Source: an uncultured Colwellia sp. (GTDB lineage Bacteria > Pseudomonadota > Gammaproteobacteria > Enterobacterales > Alteromonadaceae). Taken from it: a stretch of DNA of 64,000 bases. The position numbers and the translations under genes are program-made. The first letter of the stretch is position 1, and every line of letters begins with the position of its first letter. The stretch spans positions 1 through 64,000 of the forward strand of contig CAJXPG010000003.1 in assembly GCA_913057925.1 (NCBI GenBank). Reading direction: 5' to 3'. The notes below the pieces were generated by a model. The model saw nothing but the letters and a program-made list of their open reading frames with translations, ran no database searches and had not been told where the DNA came from. This document shows, piece after piece, positions 60,836 to 64,000 of the stretch.

Positions 60836-61528
60836 ATGGAAACAGTTAAAGGTAATAACCCCTTAGAAGCTATTCGTTGGCAAAAAGAAGAGTATAAAGT
60901 TGCCGAACAAGATAAAGGTATGCTCACTCAGGCTGACTTTTTTGCGCTACTGACTAAAGAGTTGTCTAATCAAGACCCAACTAAGCCGGTTGATAATAAT
61001 GAAATGATTTCTCAGATGACTGCGTTTTCAACTACAGATGGCGTTCAGCAGTTGAACGCATCATTTGAAGGTTTTGCCAGTTCAATGACTTCTAGTCAGG
61101 CTCTTCAGGCATCTTCACTTGTTGGACGAAGCGTTTTAGTTGAAGACAATATCTTTGGCATGAGTGAAGGTGAAGCGGTAAAAGGCAAGTTGGTCTCTGA
61201 TGAACCGGCAAGCAATGTAAATATTTACGTTGAAAACATTGCTGGTGAAATTATCCAAACTGTTCCGGTTGGCAATGTGGCTGCCGGTGGCATGACATTT
61301 ACTTGGGATGGTCAAACATCTGAAGGAAAGCCCGCAGATACAGGAGCTTACCGTTTTCGAATTGTAGGTTTAGTTGACGGGCAAGCATCAGAAATAGAAG
61401 CTCAGACCTATCGGAAGGTTGACAGTGTTACCTTAGCGGGCGCTGGCGGCAACATTATGTTGAACCTAAACGGTGGTAGTGCGATGGCATTAGCTGATGT
61501 GGTTGAAGTTTCTGAAGGTGATACTTAA
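60836..61528 (+). CDS. flgD: Flagellar hook capping protein FlgD
   Basis: LTQADFFALLTKELSNQDPTKPVDNNEMISQMTAFST. Confidence 0.95.
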   Translation: METVKGNNPLEAIRWQKEEYKVAEQDKGMLTQADFFALLTKELSNQDPTKPVDNNEMISQMTAFSTTDGVQQLNASFEGFASSMTSSQALQASSLVGRSVLVEDNIFGMSEGEAVKGKLVSDEPASNVNIYVENIAGEIIQTVPVGNVAAGGMTFTWDGQTSEGKPADTGAYRFRIVGLVDGQASEIEAQTYRKVDSVTLAGAGGNIMLNLNGGSAMALADVVEVSEGDT

Positions 61529-61657
61529 GTTTCTCGAAATGACCAGCCAATCATCAAGCTTGGTCGCATGAAAGGTTTATGCTTGAACTGCCAAATTGAA
61601 AGCAAATTTTCTTAGCAAGTATTGAGCAAAGTAAAGAATTTTAAAGAGGGTAAAATT

Positions 61658-63043
61658 ATGTCATTCAATATTGCATTAAGCGGGTTAAACGCTGCACAAA
61701 AAGATTTAGATGTGTCATCTAATAACATTGCCAATGTTAATACTGTAGGTTTTAAAGAGTCGCGTGCTGAGTTTGTCGATGTTTATGCGGCATCGCTTCT
61801 CGCTTCAGGTAAAACAAAAGTGGGTGATGGTGTCTTAACGGCTGATGTTGCACAACAGTTTTCTCAAGGTAGTATTCAGTTTACTAATAATGCCCTTGAT
61901 TTAGCTATTACCGGTAATGGTTTTTTTGCCACAGTACCAGAGCTTGGTTCCTTAGAGACTTCTTATACTAGGGCTGGACAGTTTAAGTTAAATTCAGATA
62001 ATTTTGTGGTTAATTCAGGTGGCGGTCACCTGTTAGGGTTTCCTGTAAATACCGATGGTTCATCAGCTTCTGTTAGTTTAAGTACCGCAGAGCCTATTCG
62101 TATTCCTACAGCCTCTGGTGCACCGACAAAAACCAGTGAAGTTGATGTGCGTATGAATTTGCCCGCAGGTGATTCATATATTGCCAATGCACCGGGGAAT
62201 TTTGATCCGGACGATCCACTAACGTTTAATAATTCAACATCGGTGACAATTTTTGACTCACTAGGTGATAGTCATGTAATGACGTACTTTTTTGTCAAAG
62301 ATGACCCAACAGTTAACCCAAATGAGTGGATGTTATTTGCGGCCATTGACGGTAAACCAATTAACTTAGTTGACAGCAGTATTCCACCACCAGGTGCTAC
62401 AGGTATTGTTGGTGGTAATGTTTCAGGACCTTTACAGCCAACGGGTGGGATACAGGGGGCTAGACTAGTATTTGATGCCTCAGGTGATTTTATTTCACAA
62501 ATACCAACGTTAGCTAATGGTGGTATTATTACTGAAGATTTTACCAATCATTTACCTAATGGTGCTGATACCTCACAAACGGTGCAAATAGACTTCAATC
62601 TAGATCCAACGGGACCTAACCCGAATGAACCAACGCAGTTTGCCTCAAACTTTGAAGTTACAGCATTAAATCAAGATGGTTTGGCCGTAGGTCGTTTGAC
62701 TGGGATTGATATTGGTACGGATGGCTTAGTTAGAGCAACTTATAGTAATGGTACTTCACAGCCTTTATCTCGAATTGCGATGGTTAACTTTGCCAATGAG
62801 CAAGGTTTAACACAAATTGGCAATACCGGGTGGAAAGAAAGTATTGTTTCAGGTGAGGCACTTGCTGGTGAAGCCGGATCTGGCACTTTTGGTACAATAA
62901 ACTCGTCAGCATTAGAGCAATCAAATGTTAACTTAACTACAGAGTTGATTGATTTAATTTCAGCGCAACGAAATTTCCAAGCAAACTCACGAGCGCTAGA
63001 GGTTGATAACCAGCTTAACCAAACCATATTACAAATTAGATAG
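61658..63043 (+). CDS. flgE: Flagellar hook protein FlgE
   Basis: MSFNIALSGLNAAQKDLDVSSNNIANVNTVGFKESRAEF; C-term SAQRNFQANSRALEVDNQLNQTILQIR. Confidence 0.95.
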   Translation: MSFNIALSGLNAAQKDLDVSSNNIANVNTVGFKESRAEFVDVYAASLLASGKTKVGDGVLTADVAQQFSQGSIQFTNNALDLAITGNGFFATVPELGSLETSYTRAGQFKLNSDNFVVNSGGGHLLGFPVNTDGSSASVSLSTAEPIRIPTASGAPTKTSEVDVRMNLPAGDSYIANAPGNFDPDDPLTFNNSTSVTIFDSLGDSHVMTYFFVKDDPTVNPNEWMLFAAIDGKPINLVDSSIPPPGATGIVGGNVSGPLQPTGGIQGARLVFDASGDFISQIPTLANGGIITEDFTNHLPNGADTSQTVQIDFNLDPTGPNPNEPTQFASNFEVTALNQDGLAVGRLTGIDIGTDGLVRATYSNGTSQPLSRIAMVNFANEQGLTQIGNTGWKESIVSGEALAGEAGSGTFGTINSSALEQSNVNLTTELIDLISAQRNFQANSRALEVDNQLNQTILQIR

Positions 63044-63279
63044 TTAAAATGTAAGTTTCTAAACCGCTCTCTCAAAGCTGTTAGTTTAAGTCCCAGATAC
63101 TTAGCTAGCAGTTTTTTTATTTTTAACACCTCATACTCACTTTTGTGAATACTACCTTTTACTACTCTAACTAGACTTAACTTCCCATCCTTAAAAATTG
63201 AACACGTCAATATAAATATAGACAAGTGGCACCCTACTTGCATTTACCAATATATACTTTTTAATTTTGGAAAATCATT

Positions 63280-64000
63280 ATGGATAAGATGCTTTACATA
63301 GCCATGAGTGGCGCTAAGCAAAACATGCAAGCCTTATCAATAAATGCCAATAACTTAGCGAATGCTAAAACCACAGGCTTTAAGGCTGATCTAGCACAAG
63401 CACGTAGTATGCAAGCCTATGGCGAAGGACAACCTTCACGTGTTTTTTCAATGACCGAGCGTGCTAGCCAAAATTTTGACTCAGGCGCTGTTTTACATAC
63501 GGGTCGCTCCTTAGATATTGCCGTAGAAGGTGATGGTTTTTTTGCTGTGCAAGGTGAAGATGGTCAAGAAGCGTATACCCGCGGTGGTCACCTTAGGTTA
63601 ACTGAAACCGGTGCTTTAGAAACCAACGATGGTGAATTAGTTATTGGTGAAGATGGCCCAATAACATTACCCCTGCCGGTTAATAACATTCAAATTAGTC
63701 GTGACGGCACTATCATGGTTCAGCCAGAAGGCGCACCAAGTAGTGTTCAAGAAGAGGTTGCTCGGATAAAACTAGTTAACCCTGATGTACGTTTAATTGA
63801 AAAAGGTACAGACGGGCTATTTCGAGCCAAAGCAGGCGGGCAATTAGTTGCCGATGTTAATGTCAAGGTACTTGGTGGCTCGCTAGAATCGAGCAACGTT
63901 AATCCAATTAATGAAATGACAGAGATGATTGCCTTACAACGTCAGTTTGAAATGCAATTAAAAATGATGAAGACAGCAGAAGAAATTGATTCGAGTGCTT
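63280..64000 (+). CDS. flgF: Flagellar basal body rod protein FlgF (3' end beyond window)
   Basis: MDKMLYIAMSGAKQNMQALSINANNLANAKTTGFKADLAQARSMQAYG...; ESSNVNPINEMTEMIALQRQFEMQLKMMKTAEEID. Confidence 0.93.
   Translation, partial: MDKMLYIAMSGAKQNMQALSINANNLANAKTTGFKADLAQARSMQAYGEGQPSRVFSMTERASQNFDSGAVLHTGRSLDIAVEGDGFFAVQGEDGQEAYTRGGHLRLTETGALETNDGELVIGEDGPITLPLPVNNIQISRDGTIMVQPEGAPSSVQEEVARIKLVNPDVRLIEKGTDGLFRAKAGGQLVADVNVKVLGGSLESSNVNPINEMTEMIALQRQFEMQLKMMKTAEEIDSSA

Noticed and set aside
53301-64000. Unusual flagellar island
   Set aside because: flgT/flgOP, flgNMA, cheVR and flgB-F order matches the conserved layout in Vibrio/Shewanella-type genomes.

Overview
The window is a 64 kb AT-rich gammaproteobacterial chromosomal segment. 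By gene content it looks like Alteromonadales (Colwellia/Thalassotalea-like), but that is inference. Base 1 carries 13 nt of Nextera/Tn5 mosaic-end adapter, so the window starts at a contig end. Main blocks: (1) 14-2771: an integrase-less piece of an integron cassette array with two good attC-like sites, two degenerate ones, a RelE/ParE-type TA pair, a HIT protein and an alpha/beta hydrolase, ending in a truncated serine-hydrolase relic. (2) 2.8-34 kb: mostly ordinary genes, including an ECF sigma pair, a TetR + solo MlaC-like unit with three operator-like palindromes, tandem-duplicated lipoproteins next to a signal-less class-3 lipase (candidate effector/immunity module), an AraC-HDOD fusion, a PEP-CTERM protein, and a MipA/DUF3019/two-component cluster. 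(3) 35.7-49.9 kb: a catabolic cluster for hydroxyproline and proline-containing peptides. It has a Cys/Cys 4-Hyp epimerase, a Cys/Thr trans-3-Hyp dehydratase, a Pyr2C-reductase-like OCD protein, a KGSA-dehydrogenase-like ALDH, a D-amino-acid dehydrogenase, a POT transporter, two M24 peptidases, a LysR regulator and another FAD oxidase, with an identical 12-bp palindrome at two control regions. (4) 50-53 kb: EfpL and M14 peptidase. (5) 53.3-64 kb: flagellar/chemotaxis genes flgT, flgO, flgP, flgN, flgM, flgA, cheV, cheR, flgBCDE and the start of flgF. No rRNA, tRNA, CRISPR or IS element was recognised.
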